From Craterilacuibacter sinensis (GTDB lineage: Bacteria > Pseudomonadota > Gammaproteobacteria > Burkholderiales > Chromobacteriaceae), in the NCBI RefSeq assembly GCF_009831765.1, contig NZ_WSSB01000008.1, positions 39,254 to 103,253 on the forward strand: DNA of 64,000 nt, written 5' to 3'. The translations under genes and the position numbers were made by a program. Shown here piece after piece: positions 53,008 through 62,280 of this stretch. The notes beneath the pieces were generated by a model. It worked only from the letters and a program-made list of their open reading frames with translations. It did not search any database and was not told the DNA's origin. Position 1 is the stretch's first letter. Each line of letters opens with the position of its first letter.

Positions 53008-53388
53008 TTACATGGTATGCGTATTACGGCTGGAGTTGAGCACCCCGCCCAGCAGTTTTTCGATGCGCTCACGCGCCTGATCTGCGGCTTCTCCGGCGGC
53101 AAACTCGACACCGACGCCCTGGGTGCGGTTATTGTTGGCCCCGGCCGGCGTCAGCCACACCACCTTGCCCTGCAATGCAGTCTTTTGCGTATCGTCCATC
53201 AGCGTCAGCAACAGGAAGACCTCATCCCCCAGCGTGTACTCCCGCGCCGACGGAATAAACATCCCGCCATTTTTGAGAAAAGGCATATAGGCGGCAAACA
53301 AGGCGCTGCGCTCGCGGATGGACAGCGATAGCACACCGGCGCGGGCAGCGGGATCAGTACGTTCAGCAGGCGTTTCCAGGCTCGTCAT
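53008..53388 (-). CDS. pilZ: Type IV pilus protein PilZ
   Basis: 126 residues from ATG 53388, two bases after the holB stop. LSLSIRERSALFAAYMPFLKNGGMFIP is the hallmark start of the pilus PilZ type; in shortened form the key part is AAYMPFLKNGG. The RxxxR element of c-di-GMP-binding PilZ domains is not visible, as in P. aeruginosa PilZ. It is needed for pilus assembly in other species; no other pilus gene is in the window. Confidence 0.9.
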   Translation of the reverse strand: MTSLETPAERTDPAARAGVLSLSIRERSALFAAYMPFLKNGGMFIPSAREYTLGDEVFLLLTLMDDTQKTALQGKVVWLTPAGANNNRTQGVGVEFAAGEAADQARERIEKLLGGVLNSSRNTHTM

Positions 53389-53389
53389 A

Positions 53390-54376
53390 TCAGGCAAATA
53401 CCTTGAGATAGTCCATTAACAGCGCCTCCAGTTGCAGGCGGACATTCAGCGTGTGCTGGCCATAAGGCACCAGTGTCGTCACCGCGCTTTGACAGCGCAT
53501 CAGCTCGGGCAGCCTGGCACGGCGCGCCAGCGACGATAATGCATCTTCATGCTCGGGATAATAGCGGAGTCTGCATGCCAGACTCAAACCGGCAAGGTCA
53601 TGCAGCCACTTGGCCAGCCAGTCCAGCGGCACGGCGAGCGGCAATTTCTGCTTGTCGACCAGCTCGGCCATATCCAGCATGCCGGTCAGCATGGGCGCGG
53701 CCAGCGCGGCGACAAACTGGTCGCGCAGCGCCGTCAAAGCCGGGTCATGATTGAACAAAGGCGCGCCGCCATTGTGTGCCAGCTCGATTTCGGCGCGCGC
53801 GATGCCTTGCGACTTCAGCCAGGCCAGCGCCATTTCATGCGACGGGCGCGCCAGCGGATACTGGCGGCAACGGCTCTTGATGGTCGGCAGCAGCCGCTGT
53901 GGCGAATGTGCCACCAATAAGAACAGCACATCATCCGGCGGCTCCTCCAATACCTTGAGCAAGGCATTGGCCGCCGCAGGGTTCAGCGTCTCGGCCGGCT
54001 CCACCAGCACCACGCGCTGGCCGTGACGGTGCGAGCTCAATTGCGAGAATTCGATGATCTCGCGCACCGCCTCGATCTTGATCTGAGCCAGCTTGCGCGT
54101 CGGCTTGCCTTCCTTGCCCTCTTCCTCGCCCTCGATAATGGGTGACAAGCGGCGAAAATCGGGATGGCTGCCGCTACCAAACCAGCGGCACGATTCGCAC
54201 TGGCCGCAAGCTCCATGGTCGGCCAGAGGCTGGTCGCACAACAGTGCCTGCGCCAGATGTTCGGCGAATTCAAGCTTGCCGCTGCCGGCCATGCCGGTAA
54301 ACAGCCAGGCATTGGGCAGGCGCGAAAACTCGCTGCTGATACGCGCCCAGTCGGCCTGATGCCACGGATACAGCAT
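53390..54376 (-). CDS. holB: DNA polymerase III subunit delta'
   Basis: 328 residues: AAA+ fold of the clamp loader, with FTGMAGSGKLEFAEHLAQ (P-loop), a zinc knuckle (CDQ...CGQCESCRW) and LLKVLEEPPDDVLFLLVAHSPQRLLPTIKSRC condensed to the motifs LLKVLEEPP and KSRCRQ. It loads the sliding clamp with DnaX and HolA. It overlaps tmk by 1 nt. Confidence 0.94.
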   Translation of the reverse strand: MLYPWHQADWARISSEFSRLPNAWLFTGMAGSGKLEFAEHLAQALLCDQPLADHGACGQCESCRWFGSGSHPDFRRLSPIIEGEEEGKEGKPTRKLAQIKIEAVREIIEFSQLSSHRHGQRVVLVEPAETLNPAAANALLKVLEEPPDDVLFLLVAHSPQRLLPTIKSRCRQYPLARPSHEMALAWLKSQGIARAEIELAHNGGAPLFNHDPALTALRDQFVAALAAPMLTGMLDMAELVDKQKLPLAVPLDWLAKWLHDLAGLSLACRLRYYPEHEDALSSLARRARLPELMRCQSAVTTLVPYGQHTLNVRLQLEALLMDYLKVFA

Positions 54377-54996
54377 CAGGCCTGCTCCGCCAGTAGCGCC
54401 AGGCGCCGGGCAATATCGGCCTGGATGTCAGCAATGCTGCGGGTCGAGTCCAACACATAAAAACGCGGATTATCCTTGGCGCGTACAAGGTAGGCGGCGC
54501 GCACGCGGCGATGAAAATCGCCCTGCTCACGCTCGAAACGGTCCAGCTCGCGCGTGGCCGACATGCGCTGGGCTGCAATTTCGGTGGGCACATCAAACAG
54601 CAAGGTCAGATCCGGCTGCAAGCCTTGCTGCACCCAGTCTTCCAGCGCGGCAATACGCGCGTCTGCCACGCCGCGCCCGCCGCCCTGATAGGCAAAGGTC
54701 GCATCGGTAAAACGGTCGGACACCACCCAGCGCCCTGCTGCCAGCGCAGGGCGTATCACCTCGTCCAGATGCTGGCTACGCGCGGCAAACATCAGCAGGG
54801 TTTCGGTTTCCAGCGAAACCTGGGTCTCCACCGCCAGCAAGAGCGCGCGCAAATGCTCGCCCAGCGCGGTGCCGCCTGGCTCGCGGGTAAAACAGGCATC
54901 CACCCCCAGTGCAGACAGGGTGTCGCGGATAAAGCCCAGATGGGTACTCTTGCCGGCACCATCTACGCCTTCCAGCGTGATAAAGCGTGGCCGCAT
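54376..54996 (-). CDS. tmk: Thymidylate kinase
   Basis: 206 residues. P-loop [10 protein letters not shown], the DR(Y/F) motif in [19 protein letters not shown], and the lid region around [13 protein letters not shown]. It phosphorylates dTMP to dTDP. ATG 54996 overlaps the mltG stop, and the gene overlaps holB by 1 nt. Confidence 0.95.
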   Translation of the reverse strand: MRPRFITLEGVDGAGKSTHLGFIRDTLSALGVDACFTREPGGTALGEHLRALLLAVETQVSLETETLLMFAARSQHLDEVIRPALAAGRWVVSDRFTDATFAYQGGGRGVADARIAALEDWVQQGLQPDLTLLFDVPTEIAAQRMSATRELDRFEREQGDFHRRVRAAYLVRAKDNPRFYVLDSTRSIADIQADIARRLALLAEQA

Positions 54997-55988
54997 CACG
55001 ACCCTTTCTTCAGAATGTATTGGCGCACGGCGGCATTATGCTCGTCCAGCGTCTCGGAGAAGTGCGACTCACCCTTGCCCTTGGCAACGAAATACAGTGC
55101 ACGGCTCTCGACCGGATTCGCCGCCGCATGCAGCGCTGCCGCGCCCGGCAGGGCAATCGGCGTAGGCGGCAAGCCGCTACGGGTATAGGTATTGTAAGGC
55201 GTGTCGCGACGCAGGCCTTCCTTGCCGATGCGCCCCTGATAACGCTCGCCCATGCCATAGATCACCGACGGATCGGTCTGCAAGCGCATGCCGATTTTCA
55301 GCCGGTTGGCAAACACCGAAGACACCATGGGGCGGTCGCTGTCTTTCGAGGTTTCTTTTTCGATCAGGCTGGCCATGGTCAATAGCTCGTAAGGCGTGGC
55401 ATAAGGCACATCCTCTTTACGCGCATTCCAGGCCGACTCCAGATTTTGCTGCATGGTGCGATAAGCACGGCGCAGCACCTCCAGGTCTGATGCGCCCGGC
55501 GTATAGAAATAGGTACTGGGGAAGAACATGCCCTCGGCCGCCTGATTGCTCGCCCCCAGTTCGGCCATAATGCGCGACTCGCTCCAGCCGGCCGATGTCT
55601 GCACAAGCCCCGGTTCGCGCGCCAGCGCCTGGCGGAACTGGCGGAAAGTCCAGCCTTCGATCACGGTTACGCTGGGCTGATCCGGGCTGCCTTCGGCCAG
55701 ACGCTTGAGGATCTCCCACATTGCGACCGGACTGGAAAACTCGTACAAGCCGGCCTTGACCTTGCGGTCGGCGCCGGTCATGCGCGAGAGGGCCACCATC
55801 ACCCAGCGGTTACGGATTACGCCATCGGCCTCCAGCGCCCGCGCCACTTGCGACAGGGTACGGTTAGGACCAACGGTCACATTGTAAGGGGTGGCGGGCA
55901 GCGGCACCGGCACGATGACGACCCAGGCCAGCCACAAGGCAGCGGCGGCAAGCAAAGCGGCAAAAAAGCGAACAAACAAAATGCGCAT
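54996..55988 (-). CDS. mltG: Endolytic murein transglycosylase MltG
   Basis: 330 residues with one N-terminal membrane helix and a LysM-like region ([18 protein letters not shown]). The catalytic Glu is in [21 protein letters not shown] and [14 protein letters not shown] are typical of the YceG fold. It cleaves nascent glycan strands and sets their length. It is the first gene of the run reaching to the MBL hydrolase; the Shine-Dalgarno is weak. Confidence 0.94.
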   Translation of the reverse strand: MRILFVRFFAALLAAAALWLAWVVIVPVPLPATPYNVTVGPNRTLSQVARALEADGVIRNRWVMVALSRMTGADRKVKAGLYEFSSPVAMWEILKRLAEGSPDQPSVTVIEGWTFRQFRQALAREPGLVQTSAGWSESRIMAELGASNQAAEGMFFPSTYFYTPGASDLEVLRRAYRTMQQNLESAWNARKEDVPYATPYELLTMASLIEKETSKDSDRPMVSSVFANRLKIGMRLQTDPSVIYGMGERYQGRIGKEGLRRDTPYNTYTRSGLPPTPIALPGAAALHAAANPVESRALYFVAKGKGESHFSETLDEHNAAVRQYILKKGS

Positions 55989-56041
55989 AAAGCGAAGTCA
56001 ATCAATGATTGAATAAAAGCGGATGATACCATCCGCACGGC

Positions 56042-56575
56042 TTAACCGGCATCCGCCGTCGGTGTCATGCACACCCCGAAACGGGCCCGCAAATCGGCAG
56101 CGCAAGATGGCTCCAGCGCAATAGCCACGCCATCGCACACCAGCTCTGCCGGCAAAGTCGCCAACTCGCCATCCCAATCGGGCAGGCATTCAGCCAGCAC
56201 GCCAGCCAGATCCCTGTCGTCCACCAAGGCAAGCACCCCGGCAAAAGCGGCATACATCTCACCGCCCGCTGTCACAAAAAAGGCACTCGCCTTGGCACTG
56301 GCGCCAGTCGGCGCCGCCTGCCAGGCGCCGGGGTGACGACGCAAGACAAGCGGCGCCGCCTCCAGCGCGACATACACGCGCTGCGGGCCGTTCTGCACAA
56401 ACCAGCGCCCGGCCGCATCCGCCTGATAATTACGCCCGAAAAATGAAGTCATCGCCGGCTGGCTCAGCAGCTCGCCTTTCAGCCGCCATTGCCCGCGCGC
56501 ATCCAGCGCCAGCCAGCCATACACAGCAGGTACATCCGGCCACTTGGCCATCGCGGCCAGCACTTGTTGATCCAT
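56042..56575 (-). CDS. Conserved betaproteobacterial protein of unknown function
   Basis: 177 residues from ATG 56575 with AGGGA 6 nt upstream; the longer frame to 56596 adds no family similarity. The start MDQQVLAAMAKWPDVPAVYGW and GRWFVQNGPQRVYVALEAAP look like a conserved family I have seen next to mltG in Betaproteobacteria (possibly DUF2946, from memory and not verified). There is no signal peptide or membrane segment, so it is likely cytoplasmic. It lies 53 nt upstream of mltG on the same strand. Confidence 0.75.
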   Translation of the reverse strand: MDQQVLAAMAKWPDVPAVYGWLALDARGQWRLKGELLSQPAMTSFFGRNYQADAAGRWFVQNGPQRVYVALEAAPLVLRRHPGAWQAAPTGASAKASAFFVTAGGEMYAAFAGVLALVDDRDLAGVLAECLPDWDGELATLPAELVCDGVAIALEPSCAADLRARFGVCMTPTADAG

Positions 56576-56623
56576 GATTTTTCCCTGTCGATTCACAAAC
56601 CCGCACGCGCGAGGGCGGGATCA

Positions 56624-56687
56624 GGGATCAGGGGTTGGGAGCGCCCATTCCCCATTCCCCATTCCCCATTCCCGAGTTCCTGATCCC
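56624..56687. repeat. Intergenic element: inverted repeat flanking 7-bp CCCCATT tandem repeats
   Basis: GGGATCAGG (56624-56632) and CCTGATCCC (56679-56687) are perfect inverted arms. Between them, 56644-56673 is a series of CCC(C)ATT units, which on the minus strand gives five G-runs separated by AAT. It starts directly after the ABC permease stop codon. Confidence 0.85.
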
Positions 56688-56690
56688 CAC

Positions 56691-59186
56691 TCACAACTCC
56701 GCCCGCAATACCGCTAAGGGTGGCGCATTGGCGACACGGCCGACCAGCGGCCAGCCCGCGCCGCACACCACCAACATGCCCAGCAGCACGCCACCGGGCA
56801 GCAGCCACAGATTGGGCGTAAACGGCAAGGCCAGCAGCTCTTTGGCAATAACGGCACCAGTCAGCATGGCGCCAGCGCCGGCAAGAAAACCGGACAAGGC
56901 ACCGATAAAAGCCAGTTCGGACAGCAAGACCACGCGCAACTGGCGGCGCGAGGCACCCAGCGCCCGCATTAGCGCCATATCGGCCAGCCGCTCATGCCGT
57001 GTTGCGGCAAAAGTCGCCCACAACACCAGCACACCGGCGGCCAGTGACAATAAAAACATCACTTCAACCGCCCGCGACAGGCGCTCGACCACCGCACGCA
57101 CTTCGGTAATGATGACGCCGATGTCTATCACCGTCAGATTGGGAAAACGTGCCAGCAACTGGCTGACAAAGCCCTCGCTCTCGGGCGGCAGACGAAAGCT
57201 GGTGATATAACTGGCGCGCTCGCCGGCAAACCAGTTTGGCGGCGCCAGTACAAAAAAGTTGGCGCGAAAATTATCCCAAGCCACCTTGCGCAAGCTGGTG
57301 ACTTTGGCCTGGTAAGGCGTGCCGGCAATATCGAACGACAGACTGTCGCCCAAGCGTATGCCCAGCGTGTCGGCCAGTCCCGCCTCCACCGAAAACTGTG
57401 GCGTGACGCGGGCGCCCTCCCACCACTTCCCAGCCACAATCTGGTTGCCGGCCGGCAGGCTGTCGCGCCAGGACAGGTTGAATTCGCGCTCGGCCAGGCG
57501 CCGTGCACGTTCATCTGCCAGCTTGGCCGGATTAACCGCCTTGCCGTTGATGGCCAGCAGGCGCGCCCGCACCATGGGCGAGAGCTCGGGTGCGGGCCTG
57601 CCGCTTTGCACGAAACTGTCGCCAAGCGCCGCGCGCTGATCCTCCTGGATATTGATGGCAAATTTATTGGGCGCATCCGGCGGAATGCTGTTCTGCCAGC
57701 TATTGATCAGATCGCCGCGCACCACGGTCAGCAGCAGCAAGGCCATCAGCCCCACCGACAAGGCCACCAGCTGAATCAGCGCCAACCACGGCCGCCGCGC
57801 AAGGTTGGCAACACCATAGCGCCAGCCAAGCTTGCCCGAACGGCGCGCCAGTCGCCGCACCAGCGCAAGCAAAGCCATGCTGACCAGCGCGACCGCGACA
57901 AAAAAACTGCCCAATGCTCCCAGCAACCACAGGCCCAGCGTTGCATCGCCCACCTGCCATGCCGCCAGCAGCAATAAAGCCGACAAGGCCAGCACCGGCG
58001 CCAGCGCACCGATACGCGGCGCCCCCGTTTCACTACGCATCACCCGTAATGGCGACACCTGGCGCAGGGCAAGAATGGGCGGCAAAGCCAGTCCCAACAG
58101 CAAAACCAGAGACGATAGCGGCCCCAGCAAACCCAGCCACCAGGCCGGTTGCGGCAGGGTTTCGACACCCAGACCCGAAGCCACGCTGATCAGCAGCCAT
58201 TGCAAGCCATAACCCAGCCCGGCACCGATCACCCCGCACGCCAGCGCCAGCATGGCGAACAGCAAGGCAAACACTTGCCACACTTCGCCCGACCCCATGC
58301 CCAGCGCACGCATCACCGCAACGCTTTGCCAGTGGCGCGCCAGATAACGGCGCACCGCCATCGCAACCGCGGCCGCCGCCAGCGCCACCGTCAGCATGGT
58401 GGCGATACCCAGAAAGCGCCGCGCCCGCTCCAGTGCGGTTTTCACCTCGGGCCGCGCTTCTTCTATGTTTTCCAGCCGCATTCCGGGCGTCAGATGGCTT
58501 TTTGCCCAGCGCCGGAACGCCTCGACCTGGCGGCCATCGCCCGCCACCATCAAACGGTAGCGCGCACGGCTGCCCTCCTGAATCAGGCCACTGGCGGCCA
58601 GATCGGCCTGATTGAACACCAGCCGCGGCACAAAATTGTAAAGATCCAGCGCACCGTCCGGCTCGCGCAAAATCTCGCCCGCTATGGTCAACTGCAAGCG
58701 CCCCACACCCAGGCGGTCTCCTAATTTAAGCTTGAGACGCGACAACAGGCGTGCATCCACCCAGGCTTCCCCTTGCGCCGGCGCAAAGCGTCCGTTCTGC
58801 TCGCGCCCATTCATCAGGCGCAGGCTGACTTCACCGCGTAGCGGATAGGCTGCGCTCACCGCCTTCAGATTGGACAGCGCTGCCTCATCGCCGGCAAAGC
58901 TCATCGAAGGGAAAGACACACTGCTGGCCAGACTCAGCCCCAGGCGCCGCGCCTCGTCCTGCCATGGTGCCGGCAGCGGTGCATTGGCATTGACCACCAG
59001 ATCGGCCGCCAGCAAGCGCGCGCTTTGCTGGCTCAGCCCGCGTTCGATACGGTCGGCAAAAAACGACACGCTGGTCATCGCCCCCACCGCCACCACCAGC
59101 GCCAGCAGCAGCACCCCCAGCTCGCCCGAACGCCATTCGCGCAGCAACAATCTCAAGGCAAAAGCCCAGCGTTGCAGCAGATTCAT
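56691..59186 (-). CDS. FtsX-like ABC transporter permease (YbbP family)
   Basis: 831 residues with the ten-helix YbbP layout: one N-terminal helix, a periplasmic domain, helix clusters around 260-500, a second periplasmic domain and three C-terminal helices with FtsX-type AATRHERLADMALMRALGASRR. ATG 59184-59186 overlaps the ATPase stop as ATGA. With the ATPase it would form a mechanical or lipid-related system in the inner membrane; function is not established. Confidence 0.9.
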   Translation of the reverse strand: MNLLQRWAFALRLLLREWRSGELGVLLLALVVAVGAMTSVSFFADRIERGLSQQSARLLAADLVVNANAPLPAPWQDEARRLGLSLASSVSFPSMSFAGDEAALSNLKAVSAAYPLRGEVSLRLMNGREQNGRFAPAQGEAWVDARLLSRLKLKLGDRLGVGRLQLTIAGEILREPDGALDLYNFVPRLVFNQADLAASGLIQEGSRARYRLMVAGDGRQVEAFRRWAKSHLTPGMRLENIEEARPEVKTALERARRFLGIATMLTVALAAAAVAMAVRRYLARHWQSVAVMRALGMGSGEVWQVFALLFAMLALACGVIGAGLGYGLQWLLISVASGLGVETLPQPAWWLGLLGPLSSLVLLLGLALPPILALRQVSPLRVMRSETGAPRIGALAPVLALSALLLLAAWQVGDATLGLWLLGALGSFFVAVALVSMALLALVRRLARRSGKLGWRYGVANLARRPWLALIQLVALSVGLMALLLLTVVRGDLINSWQNSIPPDAPNKFAINIQEDQRAALGDSFVQSGRPAPELSPMVRARLLAINGKAVNPAKLADERARRLAEREFNLSWRDSLPAGNQIVAGKWWEGARVTPQFSVEAGLADTLGIRLGDSLSFDIAGTPYQAKVTSLRKVAWDNFRANFFVLAPPNWFAGERASYITSFRLPPESEGFVSQLLARFPNLTVIDIGVIITEVRAVVERLSRAVEVMFLLSLAAGVLVLWATFAATRHERLADMALMRALGASRRQLRVVLLSELAFIGALSGFLAGAGAMLTGAVIAKELLALPFTPNLWLLPGGVLLGMLVVCGAGWPLVGRVANAPPLAVLRAEL

Positions 59187-59878
59187 ACCCCCGCCCCCAG
59201 CAAACAACCATCATGCAGGCGATAGATGGCGTCACAACGCGCGGCCAGATCCGGGTCATGCGTCACCAGCACGAGACTGGTGCCTTGTTCGGCATTCATC
59301 CGGAACAAAAGATCGATCACCTGCTCGCCCGCCACCGGGTCCAGGCTGCCGGTGGGCTCGTCGGCAAACAGAAGCTCGGGATCGGTCACAAAGGCACGCG
59401 CCAGCGCCACACGCTGCTGCTCGCCGCCGGACAAATGGCGCGGATAATGCTTAAGCCTATGCCCCAGCCCCACCCGCTCCAGCCTTTGCCGCGCAAGTGC
59501 AGCGGCGTCTTTGCGGCCACACAGCTCCAGAGGCAGCATCACGTTTTCCAGCGCGCTTAACTGCGGCAGCAACTGGAAACTCTGGAACACGAAACCCACG
59601 CGCGCACGGCGCAGCGCGGCGCGGCCATCTTCATCCAGTTTTGACAAGGGTTCGCCAAACAGCGTCACCTCGCCATAACTTGCCTGATCCAGCCCGGCAA
59701 GAATGGCCAACAGGCTGGACTTGCCCGAACCGGATGCGCCAACGATGGCGATGGTCTCGCCACGCGCCACCGCCAGACTGACATCGCGCAAGATAGTCAG
59801 CATCTCGCCGTGATAAGCCACTTGCTTGCCCACGGCGCTGGCACGCAAAATGGCGGTCGTTTCTCCGGATGGATTCAT
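59183..59878 (-). CDS. ABC transporter ATP-binding protein (YbbA family)
   Basis: 231 residues, LolD/MacB-type ATPase: Walker A GASGSGKSS, Q-loop FVFQSFQLLP, signature LSGGEQQRVALARA, Walker B LLFADEPTGSLDP and the switch His (VTHD). Two adjacent ATG codons (59881 and 59878) are possible; GGA lies about 5 nt before the second. It is divergent from tesA, and the two start codons lie within 2 nt of one another. The tesA-ybbA-ybbP layout matches E. coli. Confidence 0.9.
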   Translation of the reverse strand: MNPSGETTAILRASAVGKQVAYHGEMLTILRDVSLAVARGETIAIVGASGSGKSSLLAILAGLDQASYGEVTLFGEPLSKLDEDGRAALRRARVGFVFQSFQLLPQLSALENVMLPLELCGRKDAAALARQRLERVGLGHRLKHYPRHLSGGEQQRVALARAFVTDPELLFADEPTGSLDPVAGEQVIDLLFRMNAEQGTSLVLVTHDPDLAARCDAIYRLHDGCLLGAGV

Positions 59879-59879
59879 C

Positions 59880-60470
59880 ATGTTCCGCTTGCTTGTTGTA
59901 TGTTGTATGTTGTGGTGCACGCCAGTCATGGCCGCCACCGTACTGGTATTCGGCGATAGCCTGTCCGCCGGTTATGGTTTGGCCTCCGGCCAGGGCTGGG
60001 TCTCGCTACTGGAAAAACGTCTGGCACCCAAACACAAGGTCGTCAATGCCTCGCAATCAGGCGAAACCAGCGCCGGCGGCCTCGCCCGCCTGCCGCAGGC
60101 ACTGGCACGGCACAAGCCCGATATCGTCGTACTGGAACTGGGTGGCAACGACGGCCTGCGCGGCCTGCCACTGTCTGTAATGGAAGCCAATCTCGCACAA
60201 ATGGCTGCGCTGGCCCAGCGCAGCAAGGCCAAAGTCGTACTGGTCGGCATGGCGCTGCCCCCCAACTATGGCCCGGACTACACGGCAAGGTTCCGCAAGG
60301 CATACGACAATGTGGCAAAAAAACACAAGACGGCGTATGTCCCGGTACTGGTTGCCGGCTTTGAAAGCAAGCTGGCTCTGTTCCAAAACGACGGTATCCA
60401 TCCGAACGCCCAAGCGCAACCATTGATGGCCGCAACGGTAGAAAAAGCACTGCGCCCATTACTGAAGTAA
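59880..60470 (+). CDS. tesA: Multifunctional acyl-CoA thioesterase / lysophospholipase TesA
   Basis: 196 residues with a short signal peptide (MFRLLVVCCMLWCTPVMA) and the GDSL/SGNH blocks: GDSLSAGYG (block I), GETSAGG (II), GGNDGLRG (III) and DGIHPNAQA (V). It is a periplasmic esterase. The start is chosen for the GGA 6 nt upstream; ATG 59853 would give a longer signal (MAVVSPDGFIM...) and cannot be excluded. Confidence 0.92.
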   Translation: MFRLLVVCCMLWCTPVMAATVLVFGDSLSAGYGLASGQGWVSLLEKRLAPKHKVVNASQSGETSAGGLARLPQALARHKPDIVVLELGGNDGLRGLPLSVMEANLAQMAALAQRSKAKVVLVGMALPPNYGPDYTARFRKAYDNVAKKHKTAYVPVLVAGFESKLALFQNDGIHPNAQAQPLMAATVEKALRPLLK

Positions 60471-60533
60471 AAGCCTGCGCCAGCCGCCTGCCCCTGATCC
60501 GGTCTGCATTCTCCTGCGTCCCACCCGCTAAAC

Positions 60534-60564
60534 AAAAAAACCCGCACCAATAGGTACGGGCTTT
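60534..60564 (-). terminator. Terminator of the aminotransferase gene
   Basis: In the minus sense CCCGTACC-TATT-GGTGCGGG (one T-G pair) is followed by seven T, 43 nt after the stop codon. Confidence 0.8.
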
Positions 60565-60602
60565 TCCCTGCGCGCGACAGACACCCGCCCGCTGATATGG
60601 CG

Positions 60603-61754
60603 TTACGGCTGCGAGTTGCGAATCAAGCCGGCGAGGCGCTCAATCCCCTCTTCAATCCTATGCGCCGGAGTATGGCTGAAATTCAAGCGCAGATGGCCGA
60701 TACCCTCTTCCGGCACCGGATAAAACGGCTCGCCCGGCATAAAGGCGACATCATGCTCCAGCGCCAGCTTAAGCAGACTGCGCGTATCGCGCTTCTGCTT
60801 CAGGGTCAGCCAGAAGAACAGACCGCCGCTAGGCAACTGCCAGTCAGCCAGATCGGCAAAATGCTTTTCCAGCGAAGCCTGCATCGCATCGCGCCCGGCA
60901 CGGTAAGTCGCACGCAAGCGGGCAATATGGGCGGGGTAAGCGGCATCATTCAATGCCCGCGCCGCAAACCACTGGCCGACACGGTTGGTATGCAGATCGG
61001 CCGCCTGCTTGAGTTTGACAAGGTAGGGATACAGGTCGGGCGTGGCAATCAGATAACCTTCGCGCAAGCCCGGTGCCAGCGTCTTGGAAAAAGAGCCGGC
61101 ATAGATCCACGAGGCCTTCTTCAGATGCGAAACCAGAGGCGCAGGCGCATCCCCGTCGTAGGACAATGCACGGTAGGGATCATCCTCGAACAGGGGGACA
61201 CCGGCCTGATCAATCACCTCAGCCAGCGCAGCACGGGTAGCCTCGTCGTAACAGGCACCGGACGGATTCTGGAAGCTTGGAATCAGATATGTCATGCGCG
61301 GCTTGAATTCGGCCAAGGCCTGCGCGAGATCAGCTGGATCTAGCGAACCCTGCTGCTGGGGAACAGCATGCACGCTGGCGCCAAACAGATTGAAAACCTG
61401 CAAGGCCGCCAGATACGTCGGCCCTTCGGTCACCAGAGGCGTACCCGGGTCAACAAACAGTTTGGCAGCCAGATCCAGCGCCTGCTGCGAGCCGGACAGA
61501 ATCAGGACCTGATCTGCACCGCACGCTATCCCCATTTTCTGCGCCTCGCGGGCGATGGCCTCCCGCAGCTCGGGCTCGCCTTCGGTGGTGCCATACTGCG
61601 CCAGCGCTTGCGGCATATCGCTAAAGTCAAGTTCGGGCAGGCACTGCGAAGCCGGCAGGCCGCCGGCAAAAGAGATCACTTCGGGGCGTTGTGCTGCCGC
61701 CAATATTTCGCGGATCAGCGAGCCGGACAAGCGTTCGATACGTTGAGAAAACAT
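60603..61754 (-). CDS. PLP-dependent class I/II aminotransferase
   Basis: 383 residues from ATG 61754 (MFSQRIERLSGSLIREIL), with AGAGG upstream. The fold is that of 2-aminoadipate/MocR-type aminotransferases: SFAGGLPA, GSQQALDLAAKLF, YLIPSFQNPSGA, the PLP lysine in AGSFSKTLAPGLREGYL and the C-terminal RLNFSH. Substrate unknown. It is divergent from a MarR-type regulator across 76 nt with palindromic sites, suggesting control by that regulator. Confidence 0.9.
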   Translation of the reverse strand: MFSQRIERLSGSLIREILAAAQRPEVISFAGGLPASQCLPELDFSDMPQALAQYGTTEGEPELREAIAREAQKMGIACGADQVLILSGSQQALDLAAKLFVDPGTPLVTEGPTYLAALQVFNLFGASVHAVPQQQGSLDPADLAQALAEFKPRMTYLIPSFQNPSGACYDEATRAALAEVIDQAGVPLFEDDPYRALSYDGDAPAPLVSHLKKASWIYAGSFSKTLAPGLREGYLIATPDLYPYLVKLKQAADLHTNRVGQWFAARALNDAAYPAHIARLRATYRAGRDAMQASLEKHFADLADWQLPSGGLFFWLTLKQKRDTRSLLKLALEHDVAFMPGEPFYPVPEEGIGHLRLNFSHTPAHRIEEGIERLAGLIRNSQP

Positions 61755-61775
61755 GGCAGCCTCTTGATAGTCTCG

Positions 61776-61799
61776 GACATTAATGTCAATATATTTGAC
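61776..61799. promoter_or_regulatory. Two overlapping palindromes between the aminotransferase and marR-type genes
   Basis: GACATTAATGTC (61776-61787) is a perfect 12-bp palindrome, and GTCAATATATTTGAC (61785-61799) has 5-bp inverted arms around TATAT. Size and placement fit a MarR operator. Confidence 0.65.
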
Positions 61800-61830
61800 C
61801 AATTTACCGAGCACCTAGGCTGCTGTCAAT

Positions 61831-62280
61831 ATGCCTGATAATTACAGCAACAAAGAAATCCGCCACACGATGGCGACATTTTTCCACGCCTATCAGGCTT
61901 TTACTGCCAAGCCTGACCAGATGCTGGCCGAACGTGGCTTGGCGCGCGTGCATCACCGCATCCTGTTTTTTATTGCTCACCAGCCCGGGCTGAATGTGGG
62001 CGAACTGCTGCAGGCGCTGGGCGTCAGCAAACAAGCCATCAACTTGCCGCTACGCCGGCTGATCGCGGACGGGCTCATTGAAACCCATAGCGCCAGCCAC
62101 GACCGCCGGGTCAAACTTTTACAGCTCAGCCCAGCAGGCCAGGCGCTGGAGCAAGCTTTATTCCAGGAACAACAACGCCTGCTGACGCAGACGTTTAAGC
62201 AGCTGGGCCCCCAGGCCAGCAGCCACTGGCTGGCACTGAACGAGGCCCTGGCTGCACGCGAGGGTGCGGCGTCAATCTAG
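61831..62280 (+). CDS. MarR-family transcriptional regulator
   Basis: 149 residues with the winged helix-turn-helix: RVHHRILFFIAHQPGLNVGELL, VSKQAINLPLRRLIADGLIE and the wing HDRRVKLLQLSPAGQAL. It probably represses or controls the divergent aminotransferase gene and itself through the palindromes in the 76-bp gap. Its last 9 bases overlap the 3' end of convergent greB. Confidence 0.9.
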   Translation: MPDNYSNKEIRHTMATFFHAYQAFTAKPDQMLAERGLARVHHRILFFIAHQPGLNVGELLQALGVSKQAINLPLRRLIADGLIETHSASHDRRVKLLQLSPAGQALEQALFQEQQRLLTQTFKQLGPQASSHWLALNEALAAREGAASI

